From contig CP070771.1 of NCBI GenBank assembly GCA_020345785.1, positions 1,509,531-1,515,179 on the forward strand: a stretch of DNA of 5,649 bases, in the 5' to 3' direction. How positions within the stretch are numbered: position 1 is the stretch's first letter; each line of letters opens with the position of its first letter. Source of the DNA: Desulfobacterales bacterium (GTDB taxonomy: Bacteria; Desulfobacterota; Desulfobacteria; Desulfobacterales; JAFDCJ01). The position numbers were made by a program, and so were the translations under genes. This document shows, piece by piece, positions 1-5,638 of this stretch. Below the pieces are notes generated by a model, which had not been told where the DNA came from, made no database searches, and saw only the letters and a program-made list of their open reading frames with translations.

Positions 1-33
1 TTTCATCCGGGCATTTTATGGGTGGTATTTGAC

Positions 34-747
34 TTAACCACCTTGGCCACCTGCAACTTCGTCCGATGCGTCCGGCTGCATTTTGCCGTCATGCAGCCTT
101 ACCACGCGGGCGGCGTATTGAATAATCATCCGGTCGTGGGTGGAAAAGATAAAGGTTTTGCCCTTTTCGCGGTTTAACTTCAGCATCAATTTAACGATAT
201 TTTCGCCGGTGGCCGAGTCCAGGTTGGCCGTGGGTTCATCGGCCAATATAATATCCGGATCCTTGACCAGGGCCCTGGCAATGGCGACCCGCTGCCGCTG
301 CCCGCCGCTCAGTTCCTCCGGACGGTGATTGGCATGTTCGCGCAGCCCGACTTCTTCTAAAACTTGCATGATTTTACTTTTTCTCAGGCCGGCGGGAATG
401 TTGTCTCCCAACAATAACGGAAACTCTATATTTTCATAAGCCGTCAGAACCGGAATTAGGTTAAACGTCTGGAAGATAAACCCGATTTTTTTATTGCGTA
501 TATCCGCAAGTTGATCGCCGCTCAGATCGGAGACGTCACGGCCGGCGATTTCGATTCTGCCCGTGGTGGGTCGGTCCAGGCAGCCGATCAGATTCAAAAG
601 CGTCGTTTTGCCGGAGCCGGAAGGACCGGCGATGGCGATAAATTCGCCGCTTTCAATTTCCAAATCGATATGGTCCAAAGCTCTTATGCGGGTTTTGCCC
701 AAATGGTAAACCTTGCCCACTTCGCTGGTTTTCACGACGATCTGCAT
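34..747 (-). CDS. ABC transporter ATP-binding protein, LolD/MacB type
   Basis: This is a cytoplasmic ATPase that powers an inner-membrane ABC transporter. With the ATG at 747 it has 237 residues, the usual size for LolD/MacB/FtsE-like subunits. All nucleotide-binding motifs are intact: Walker A GPSGSGKT (41-48), Q-loop Gln93 in FQTFNL, signature LSGGQRQRVAIARAL (146-160), Walker B IILADE (166-171), D-loop and switch His204 in FSTHD. The run ADEPTANLDS is typical of the family that pairs with FtsX-like permeases and handles lipoproteins, peptides or macrolides. A TTG start at 768 would add seven residues. The ATG at 747 is preferred because AGGTGAG lies three bases upstream of it. The C-terminal 15 residues are hydrophilic and Gly-rich. 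No permease lies in the window; one may start at the left edge. The substrate cannot be read from the ATPase. Family is very sure; the lolD name is not assigned. Confidence 0.93.
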   Translation of the reverse strand: MQIVVKTSEVGKVYHLGKTRIRALDHIDLEIESGEFIAIAGPSGSGKTTLLNLIGCLDRPTTGRIEIAGRDVSDLSGDQLADIRNKKIGFIFQTFNLIPVLTAYENIEFPLLLGDNIPAGLRKSKIMQVLEEVGLREHANHRPEELSGGQRQRVAIARALVKDPDIILADEPTANLDSATGENIVKLMLKLNREKGKTFIFSTHDRMIIQYAARVVRLHDGKMQPDASDEVAGGQGG

Positions 748-750
748 TTT

Positions 751-757
751 CTCACCT
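751..757 (-). promoter_or_regulatory. Ribosome binding site deciding the ABC ATPase start
   Basis: The minus strand reads AGGTGAG followed by AAA and then ATG. This Shine-Dalgarno-like stretch lies inside the longer TTG-initiated reading frame. It therefore argues that translation begins at the ATG at 747, not the TTG at 768. Confidence 0.6.
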
Positions 758-794
758 AATCCGGACAAGCCGGAATCAAAAAGGAATAGTCAAT

Positions 795-826
795 CACGAA
801 AACACGAAAGTTCGAAAACACGAAAA
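795..826. repeat. Four-unit degenerate 8-bp tandem repeat (CACGAAAA)
   Basis: Four consecutive octamers read CACGAAAA, CACGAAAG, TTCGAAAA and CACGAAAA. An inverted copy of the core, TTTCGTG, lies at 854-860 and could pair with CACGAAA at 819-825. The array sits about 50 bases upstream of the ABC ATPase start, in what would be its leader if the promoter near 892 is real. Function unknown; it resembles repeat litter seen between genes in sulfate-reducing deltaproteobacteria, which is inference. Confidence 0.7.
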
Positions 827-891
827 AATAAAGACAAAACAGGATAAAATAAATTTCGTGCTTTGCCGGTGTAGTAATTTTTTCATCAAAT

Positions 892-920
892 ATTATACCG
901 TCATAATCACTCCATCCTGA
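892..920 (-). promoter_or_regulatory. Possible sigma-70-type promoter for the ABC ATPase gene
   Basis: The minus strand has a perfect TATAAT at 897-892. The best -35 is weak: TTCAGG about 18 bases upstream matches TTGACA at three of six positions. There is no TG extension. The site would give a leader of roughly 140 bases containing the 8-bp repeats. It is supported mainly by the -10 match and its place in a long gap after a probable terminator, so a chance match in AT-rich DNA is possible. Confidence 0.3.
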
Positions 921-1099
921 AGAGTAAGCACATAAAGGATCAGAAATACTGACATTTTTCCTTGAAAATTGATTAAAGTGAAAGCGTGCATATGCTGCTA
1001 AACAGACAAAAGCGGTTTAGCGCAAAATAAAATGCGAAGCATAGATTAATTCATCCGTCGGACCTTTGATTTAAAAGCTTTCTTCAGTTTTCAAAGAAC

Positions 1100-1132
1100 T
1101 ATTTAAAACCCTGAATCTACCATTTGTCAGGG
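1100..1132 (-). terminator. Probable weak Rho-independent terminator after the barrel gene
   Basis: Eight bases past the stop codon the minus strand can form a six-base-pair stem, CCCTGA at 1132-1127 with TCAGGG at 1114-1109, around a 12-base loop. TTTTAAAT follows directly. The stem is short and the loop large, so the terminator would be weak, but the placement and T-rich tail fit. Confidence 0.45.
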
Positions 1133-1140
1133 CGAATTAA

Positions 1141-2730
1141 TTAAAAGAAGTATTTAATCTGGAAAAAAGCCCCCCAATCATAGGGCAGGATGCCGAATTC
1201 CGTCTCATCCGAGCCCAGGTACAGCTGGCTGTAAAGGGTGAACCGCCAGTCCTGAAAGCCGGTGTATGCCACCAGCGGCCTGATGAAATAGCTGCCGCCG
1301 TTGCCGTCGAGCACATCGTCGACATTGGTAATCGTATCGACCCCAAGATCAATCCGGTTGCCGAAACGGTAAGGCCAGTAGGCGGAAAGATGCAAGTAAT
1401 TTCTGCGCAGCCTGGCAAAATCGTATAAACCGGCCCCCTGTTTCAAAACATATTCCTGGGAGGGAGAATCCGGCAGTGCCAGCATGGGGTTGCGCTCCTG
1501 GGCCAGCATCGTGGAGGCAACATCATCTGCATACCGTCCTCCCGCATATTGCAGCAATGATACATAGGTTTCCATGTCCTTTTTGTCGTAGCCGTCCTTG
1601 CGATGGTAGTATTCAAAGATGAGGCTCAAATCATTGGTAAAGGTGTACTGCAGACCCAGCAGCATTTTATAATAAGAAGCATCTCTTGTTTCCACGGCAA
1701 ACTGGGCGGGCAGGATGAAAGAAGTATCGCCGACCGGATCATAGACCGTTTGCCGGGCGGATGTTTGCACAACATATTCCCTCTCGCTGGCACCATGCCA
1801 GAAGATGGCTTCCCCGAAGAACTGAATATCGGATATGACCGTGGCAAAAGAGGCCCCGACTCGGGCAGCTTGCTGCTGTTTATCGGATACATACAAGGTT
1901 AAATCCGAATCCCACACGAAAAAATCGATCTTGCCGGTCAGCAAACTTGTGTTTCCGTCAAATCCGAATTTGTCCAGGGAGAACGCCGTGCTGTCTGCGT
2001 CCGGCACCGCCACCCCCGTCACAGAAACCGTTTTATGGGCAATGTCTGCGCGGTAGGCGACCCGACCTTCTTCGAGGGGCTCGAGTTCGGCCAGATCCTG
2101 CTGGGGGTTGATCGTATCCACCGGCGTCCAGAATTTGCCGGTCCCCCATTTGATTCGCTGTTTGCCGATGCTCCAGAATGTCAAAAGCTCCTCTCCGAAC
2201 CTGAAGGACGCGTATGCCTGATCGAGCGTATTGTCGGAATCGGTTTCCCAATCATGGCTGTTTTTATCGATTTCGTATTGCAGCCGGTCATGTATAAACA
2301 ACCCAATGTTGTCTAGGATGGTCCCATCGAGCTTCAGCCTGGCCTCTGATAAATTGATGAATTTTGGCGCCCGGAAAATATCATCGGGATTGAGCACCGC
2401 ATCGTTCCTCAGATGGTTGTAGTTGACCAGGTTCCTCAGATTGCCCCAGAGTCGAAAAGAGAGGTTATCATTCTGCCACACAAGGGGCTGCTTGATGTCC
2501 ACCGGCTCCTCCGCAGTCCCGGCAGCGCTCCCGTCAGTTTCAGACAATGCGTCTTTTCTTTCATTCGACGGCACCGCAGTTAGAAACGGCGTGCCTGCGG
2601 TCTTGCTCCGGACTTGATCCATGCCGGTGCGGTCCCGAGGCGATGGTCCTTCCTCTGCAAAACTTGCGGGAATCGTCAATGCCTGGCAAAAGACAGCCAT
2701 CAGAATCAATTTTTTAAAGATGTTTTTCAA
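1141..2730 (-). CDS. Outer-membrane beta-barrel protein, porin/DUF1302-like
   Basis: The 529-residue product begins with a signal peptide: Lys-rich MKNIFKK, a hydrophobic core, and probable cleavage after SFA at residue 25. Residues 26-80 are a polar, probably disordered linker. The rest shows alternating polar and hydrophobic strands with many aromatic residues and ends FFQIKYFF, a C-terminal Phe as expected for a BAM-inserted barrel. GKQRIKWGTGKFW at 189-201 followed by INP at 207-209 resembles the conserved R-x-x-WG ... NP segment of DUF1302-type proteins; I recall this pattern and have not searched it. The start is TTG with no visible Shine-Dalgarno. An in-frame TGA lies nine codons upstream, and the next ATG (Met11, 2700) would remove the charged n-region, so TTG is favoured. 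The substrate is unknown. Lying between the ACP and the LolD-like ATPase, it could take part in lipid movement at the outer membrane, which is inference. Barrel is quite sure; family is moderate. Confidence 0.8.
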   Translation of the reverse strand: MKNIFKKLILMAVFCQALTIPASFAEEGPSPRDRTGMDQVRSKTAGTPFLTAVPSNERKDALSETDGSAAGTAEEPVDIKQPLVWQNDNLSFRLWGNLRNLVNYNHLRNDAVLNPDDIFRAPKFINLSEARLKLDGTILDNIGLFIHDRLQYEIDKNSHDWETDSDNTLDQAYASFRFGEELLTFWSIGKQRIKWGTGKFWTPVDTINPQQDLAELEPLEEGRVAYRADIAHKTVSVTGVAVPDADSTAFSLDKFGFDGNTSLLTGKIDFFVWDSDLTLYVSDKQQQAARVGASFATVISDIQFFGEAIFWHGASEREYVVQTSARQTVYDPVGDTSFILPAQFAVETRDASYYKMLLGLQYTFTNDLSLIFEYYHRKDGYDKKDMETYVSLLQYAGGRYADDVASTMLAQERNPMLALPDSPSQEYVLKQGAGLYDFARLRRNYLHLSAYWPYRFGNRIDLGVDTITNVDDVLDGNGGSYFIRPLVAYTGFQDWRFTLYSQLYLGSDETEFGILPYDWGAFFQIKYFF

Positions 2731-2735
2731 TATTC

Positions 2736-2770
2736 GATGTTGGATGTTGGACGTTCAATGTCAGATGTTC
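2736..2770. repeat. Five-unit degenerate 7-bp tandem repeat (GATGTTG)
   Basis: On the plus strand the heptamers read GATGTTG, GATGTTG, GACGTTC, AATGTCA and GATGTTC without a gap. The array ends six bases from the TTG start of the barrel gene, where a ribosome binding site would normally lie, and no purine-rich site is left there. Function unknown. Confidence 0.7.
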
Positions 2771-2793
2771 CTTCGTTTCTAATATCGATCAGA

Positions 2794-2891
2794 CTGGCAA
2801 CCTTTGGTTGCCAGCGGCTGCACTGCCTTCCCTCCGACCTGTCCCGTCGTAGTCACGCTGCAAGCGTGACGAAGTCGGAAGCCTGAAAGGC
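2794..2891. repeat. Cluster of perfect hairpins, REP-like intergenic element
   Basis: Three inverted repeats follow one another. CTGGCAACC at 2794-2802 pairs with GGTTGCCAG at 2806-2814 around TTT. GTCACGCT at 2852-2859 pairs with AGCGTGAC at 2863-2870 around GCA, inside an outer stem TCCGAC 2833-2838 with GTCGGA 2874-2879. GCCT 2881-2884 pairs with AGGC 2888-2891. The tight loops and clustering between two genes resemble REP/BIME elements that act as mRNA stabilisers or gyrase/IHF sites. Without a T-run it is not a standard terminator. Copy number elsewhere cannot be seen from here. Confidence 0.6.
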
Positions 2892-2946
2892 GAAGGGGGG
2901 CACCTGAAACCCGGACCTATGCTTTTGCGGCAATCTGTTTTCTGCC

Positions 2947-3540
2947 TCAGGTGGATCCGGCTTGGGATTGTTTGGTTCGCTTCTGGTAAACGAAATCCGC
3001 CAGCAGTTGCACCGTGAATCGGTCCATGATCTTGCGCTGGATTTTCTGAGGATTGTCCTCGATCGAAATATGCGAAAAATTTTCAGCTTCCTCATCTGAA
3101 ATGGAAAATCCAAGTCCGGTGAGATGTTCGATAATTTTGCGGGTGACGATTTTACTGCCCTCAGCAATGTCTTCCGGATCGATCTGGATCCGGTAATCGC
3201 TTTGCAATTTTTCGATCACACTGCTCAAATCCAGATCTGCCAGCTCCTGTCTGTCTTCCTCGGAAAGGGTGACATCAAATCGCTGTCTAAGAAGATCTTC
3301 AATCACCTCCAGCCGTCTGTCCCGGACGACACTTCCCAGTTGGGCAATTTCCCGCTCTGGAAACTTGAGCCCGAATTCCTTTTCAATCTTGAATGACAAA
3401 TCCAGAAAATCGATTGATTCCGCACCAAGATCGTCGATCAGCTTCGAATCCGGCGTCACTTCATCATCATCCACGTCAAGAACCTCCATGAGAATCTCCT
3501 TGGTTTTTTGAAAGACAGCTTCTCTATCGTTTCTATCCAT
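2947..3540 (-). CDS. Long acyl carrier protein with a degenerate second half
   Basis: The first 65 residues are a clear acyl carrier domain: helix I (about 5-21), loop, then DLGAESIDFLDL at 37-48, with Ser42 the expected 4'-phosphopantetheine site, and helix II running to EKEFGLKFPE. At 197 residues the protein is more than twice a normal ACP. Residues 77-140 look like a second ACP fold: VIEKLQSDYRIQIDPEDI (108-125) aligns with helix II, but the position matching Ser42 holds Asp102, so it should not carry the cofactor. The end, FTVQLLADFVYQ (175-186), resembles ACP helix IV. This could be a tandem ACP with a dead second copy, or one ACP interrupted by an insert. AAAGGAGG lies six bases before the ATG, which predicts strong translation. 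The gene starts 19 bases after the SCP2 gene and downstream of an acyl ligase, a likely loading enzyme. The acyl group carried is unknown. Confidence 0.87.
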   Translation of the reverse strand: MDRNDREAVFQKTKEILMEVLDVDDDEVTPDSKLIDDLGAESIDFLDLSFKIEKEFGLKFPEREIAQLGSVVRDRRLEVIEDLLRQRFDVTLSEEDRQELADLDLSSVIEKLQSDYRIQIDPEDIAEGSKIVTRKIIEHLTGLGFSISDEEAENFSHISIEDNPQKIQRKIMDRFTVQLLADFVYQKRTKQSQAGST

Positions 3541-3546
3541 TGTATG

Positions 3547-3554
3547 CCTCCTTT
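3547..3554 (-). promoter_or_regulatory. Perfect ribosome binding site of the ACP gene
   Basis: The minus strand reads AAAGGAGG with a six-base spacer to the ATG at 3540, a near-ideal match to the 16S rRNA tail. It is the strongest translation signal in the window and fits a carrier protein needed in excess of its enzymes. Confidence 0.8.
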
Positions 3555-3559
3555 AGGCG

Positions 3560-3928
3560 CTAGCCGTGCCTGCCGCCGGTGTCATTTTCAAGCAGTTGTT
3601 TTGGAATCTCGAATGAGGACCTCACCTTTAGAAGCAGCCTCCAGTCTCCAACCACCTGCAGATCGCCGCGTAAAACAGCCAGTAACGGCTCCCTTTTGCC
3701 GGTAATGATGTCCAGCATAACATTTTCTGTTTCAAAGATGATCCTGGCATGTTCCCGACCTTCGGCCGAATCACCTGTGTCAACCTTTAAGACGCCGTTT
3801 GAAATTCGCACGGTCCATTTTCTGCCATCGCCGAACTCATAGACAACCGTTGCCACCAGGTTATCTGCCGCCTGGGGCTTGAAGCGCTCGGGCATGGTTC
3901 GAAACAGTTCGGCAACCGTGTAAGCCAT
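3560..3928 (-). CDS. SCP2 sterol-carrier-like lipid-binding protein
   Basis: This 122-residue protein is a single SCP2 domain, a small alpha/beta fold with a hydrophobic tunnel that binds fatty acids, acyl-CoA or other lipids. Diagnostic points are the N-terminal helix AELFRTMPERF (6-16), the strands TVVYEF (27-32) and WTVRISNGVLKVDTG (38-52), the ITGKREPLLAVLRG stretch (75-88) and DLQVVGD (89-95), matching the family pattern of a Gly-Lys turn and then a G-[DK]-L-x-[IV]-x-GD motif. No signal peptide or membrane segment is seen, so it should be cytoplasmic. GAGG lies four bases before the ATG. It sits between the acyl ligase (91-base gap) and the ACP gene (19-base gap), almost certainly in the same transcript. 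The likely role, inferred, is to hold an acyl or lipid product or substrate of these neighbours. Stand-alone bacterial SCP2 proteins are mostly uncharacterised. Confidence 0.85.
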   Translation of the reverse strand: MAYTVAELFRTMPERFKPQAADNLVATVVYEFGDGRKWTVRISNGVLKVDTGDSAEGREHARIIFETENVMLDIITGKREPLLAVLRGDLQVVGDWRLLLKVRSSFEIPKQLLENDTGGRHG

Positions 3929-4019
3929 ATACCCTCGACAACCATTTGCTGCGAATCATTATAATCTGAATCGAACCACGCAGCCCTTTTGGTGACGATC
4001 AACCAGCTTCGATAGTCCC

Positions 4020-5495
4020 TTAATTTCGCAATTTCAGGCGATCCACCTTGCCGGACGCTGTGCGCGGCAATCTATCCACGATTTTTACCGACTTTGGGAC
4101 CAGCCGGCCGGGAAGTTCGCTGCGGCAATGTTGGAGAATATCGCGGGGCGAAATCTTGGCCGTACCGTCGGGTTCGACGAAGACTTTGGCCGCCTCGCCG
4201 GTAACCGGATCTTCGATCGCGATTGCCGCAGCGTCGCGCACGCCCTTCATTCCGGCAACGATCTGTTCTATCCGGGCCGGATGAATGCTCTCGCCGGCAA
4301 TCTTGAGCATGTCTTTGCGCCGGCCGGTAATGAAAACATATCCGTTGGCGTTCTGATAGCCGAGATCCCCGGTATGAATCCGGCCCTCCTTAAGAGTGGC
4401 GGCGGTTTCCTCGTGATCGCGATAATATTCCCGCATCTGGTGGGCACCGCTGACGACCAGCTCGCCGGTGGAATAGGGCGGCAGCGACGCACCGTCGTCG
4501 TCGAGAATTTCAACCGCCACACCCGCCATCGGCCTGCCGACTGAATCGTAGGCGGCTGCCGGGTCCTCTGGGCCCAAAACCGTCACCAGCCCGATTTCAG
4601 TGAGACCGTAGGTTTTAAACACCCGCAGGCCCGGAAAACGCTCCTGCAGTGTGCCGATTTTTTCAGCCGAAAACCGGCCGGCGCCGATTCGAATATAGCG
4701 CAGCGGCAGGGCATCCAGTACACGGGGCTCACAGCGGGTCAGCATGATATCGATGGCTGCCGGAATCGTCGAAAAGCCGGTAACCCCATGTTTTGCAAAA
4801 TCGGCGACAATATCGTTCGGCGAGAGGAAATTGTCTGCCAGCACGATGGCGGCGCCGGCGATCAGATGCGCAAACACATAAATTTGGTTCATGCCCATGG
4901 TAAGGGGGCCGAACATGGCACCCACGTCATGCTCACCGAGGGCAAGCACATGGCGGATGGTTTGCGCGTTGCGCGGAATATTGTCTTCGGGCAGAACCAC
5001 GCCCTTGGGAAGTCCCGTAGATCCGGATGTGAATAGCACCGTCGAAGTCGGCGCTTCTTTTGGAGCCGCACGGAAAAGGCTCGCAGCGGCATCTTGCGCG
5101 GGACTATCAGGCCAGATTTCCGGCAGGGAGAGCACGTCGGGTATTTTCGAGCCGATCTCATCAGATGCGGCCGAGGACTTGAGATCGGTAATCAAAATGT
5201 CCGGCGTGAATTCGTCCGCCAGCCGTGACAAAAGCCGCCAGTCGCTGCCGGCGTGTAGCTGGCCCACCACGTCGGCGGTCGTGTCGGCCGCCAGGCAGGC
5301 GACGATGTAAGTCAGCGGATTTTGGACCTGGACGAGTATGCGAAGGCCATTTGAGACCGCTTTGATTTTTCCGGCGAGCACGGCGGTGTATCCGAATAAT
5401 TCTTCATAGGTGTAGCCGCGCCCGCGAAAAATTACGGCCGTGCGACGCCGCCGGTCTTCTCTCATAAAGCCGGACAGTATGCTCCGTAAATTCAC
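4020..5495 (-). CDS. AMP-forming acyl ligase / acyl-CoA synthetase (ANL superfamily)
   Basis: The enzyme activates a carboxylic acid with ATP to an acyl-AMP and passes the acyl group to a thiol: CoA or, given the neighbouring gene, an ACP phosphopantetheine. Counting from the TTG at 5498, the motifs are: P-loop TSGSTGLPKG (157-166), TYGLTE (296-301), TGDLG (376-380), hinge GRRKDMLK (392-399) and the C-terminal catalytic Lys484 in PRTASGKVDR. All are intact, so it should be active. The length, about 490, is normal for fatty-acid or aryl-acid ligases. The frame opens with TTG at 5498 and GTG at 5495. AAGGGGGG ends one base before TTG and four before GTG, so GTG is preferred. The acid specificity cannot be read off; lack of long insertions argues against long-chain FadD-like forms but does not settle it. 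It heads the ligase-SCP2-ACP cluster in this window and could also be transcribed from further upstream. Confidence 0.92.
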   Translation of the reverse strand: MNLRSILSGFMREDRRRRTAVIFRGRGYTYEELFGYTAVLAGKIKAVSNGLRILVQVQNPLTYIVACLAADTTADVVGQLHAGSDWRLLSRLADEFTPDILITDLKSSAASDEIGSKIPDVLSLPEIWPDSPAQDAAASLFRAAPKEAPTSTVLFTSGSTGLPKGVVLPEDNIPRNAQTIRHVLALGEHDVGAMFGPLTMGMNQIYVFAHLIAGAAIVLADNFLSPNDIVADFAKHGVTGFSTIPAAIDIMLTRCEPRVLDALPLRYIRIGAGRFSAEKIGTLQERFPGLRVFKTYGLTEIGLVTVLGPEDPAAAYDSVGRPMAGVAVEILDDDGASLPPYSTGELVVSGAHQMREYYRDHEETAATLKEGRIHTGDLGYQNANGYVFITGRRKDMLKIAGESIHPARIEQIVAGMKGVRDAAAIAIEDPVTGEAAKVFVEPDGTAKISPRDILQHCRSELPGRLVPKSVKIVDRLPRTASGKVDRLKLRN

Positions 5496-5499
5496 CAAT

Positions 5500-5507
5500 C
5501 CCCCCTT
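5500..5507 (-). promoter_or_regulatory. G-rich ribosome binding site of the acyl ligase gene
   Basis: The minus strand reads AAGGGGGG just before ATTGGTG. It is one base from TTG (5498) and four from GTG (5495). The spacing favours GTG as the real start, changing the protein by one residue only. Confidence 0.55.
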
Positions 5508-5526
5508 TTATTCTAAGATTGAAAAC

Positions 5527-5570
5527 CTGGTCCTCTGGGACCGTCGAAGATCCCGCTTTGCGGGAGCCAG
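5527..5570. repeat. Compact double-hairpin element upstream of the ligase gene
   Basis: TCCCGC at 5551-5556 pairs perfectly with GCGGGA at 5560-5565 around TTT. GGTCC at 5529-5533 pairs with GGACC at 5538-5542 around TCTG. CTGG 5527-5530 and CCAG 5567-5570 can close the whole structure. On the minus strand the second hairpin is followed by AGGTTTTC, so it could be a weak terminator of a gene lying to the right or an attenuator in the ligase leader. Its TTT loop matches the first hairpin at 2794-2814, suggesting a related REP-like class. Confidence 0.5.
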
Positions 5571-5606
5571 ATAAGATTGGCTGTGCCGTAAATGAATGCC
5601 ATGGGG

Positions 5607-5638
5607 TATTGGAATAATGGAGTGTTGGAATATTGAAA
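5607..5638. repeat. Four-unit degenerate 8-bp tandem repeat (TATTGGAA)
   Basis: On the plus strand the octamers read TATTGGAA, TAATGGAG, TGTTGGAA and TATTGAAA. The array lies about 110 bases upstream of the ligase start and may continue beyond the right edge. It shares the string GAATATTGAAAA with the minus-strand sequence over the barrel gene start. Function unknown. Confidence 0.6.

Larger units (their letters stand above)
769..1140. other. 372-base AT-rich intergenic gap, no gene seen
   Basis: No convincing coding frame is present on either strand. Reading in the direction of transcription, the gap holds a probable terminator for the outer-membrane protein gene near 1100-1132, a possible promoter near 892-920, and an 8-bp tandem repeat with an inverted partial copy at 795-860. 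The rest (about 930-1090) is AT-rich with no structure I could support. The length and content suggest that the ABC ATPase gene may be transcribed separately from the barrel gene. Confidence 0.6.
2731..2946. other. 216-base gap rich in repeats and hairpins
   Basis: The space between the ACP stop and the barrel gene start is largely filled by two structures: a 7-bp degenerate tandem array at 2736-2770 and a cluster of perfect hairpins at 2794-2891. No T-tract follows the hairpins in the direction of transcription, so read-through from the ACP gene into the barrel gene is possible. No promoter with both boxes was found. Confidence 0.55.

Noticed and set aside
795..826. The short tandem units as a CRISPR array.
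   Set aside because: The units are 8 bp with no spacers and no cas genes nearby.
1141..2730. Naming the barrel protein as a specific transporter such as FadL or TolC.
   Set aside because: It lacks the FadL N-terminal hatch pattern and TolC coiled-coil repeats. Only general barrel features and a DUF1302-like segment are visible.
2794..2814. The perfect 9-bp hairpin as a Rho-independent terminator after the ACP gene.
   Set aside because: On the minus strand the stem is followed by TCTGATCG and on the plus strand by CGGCTGCA. Neither has a T-run.
2853..3167. A 104-codon minus-strand frame overlapping the end of the ACP gene and the hairpin cluster.
   Set aside because: It overlaps the ACP gene in another frame, and its end runs through the hairpins. 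The composition (Arg/Ser/Pro-rich) is that of an out-of-frame translation.
3958..3963. A perfect minus-strand TATAAT 30 bases before the SCP2 start, as an internal promoter.
   Set aside because: No -35 match at 16-18 bases and no TG extension. The 91-base gap fits an operon, and a single hexamer is weak evidence.
4891..5310. A 139-codon plus-strand open frame opposite the ligase gene, with similar plus-strand frames opposite the other genes.
   Set aside because: These lie entirely within well-recognised genes on the other strand and show no domain-like content. They are antisense shadows of GC-rich codons.
5513..5602. A 29-codon minus-strand reading frame (ATG at 5602, TAG at 5515-5513) ahead of the ligase gene.
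   Set aside because: It has no ribosome binding site, runs through the hairpin element and begins next to the octamer array. Nothing suggests coding beyond chance.
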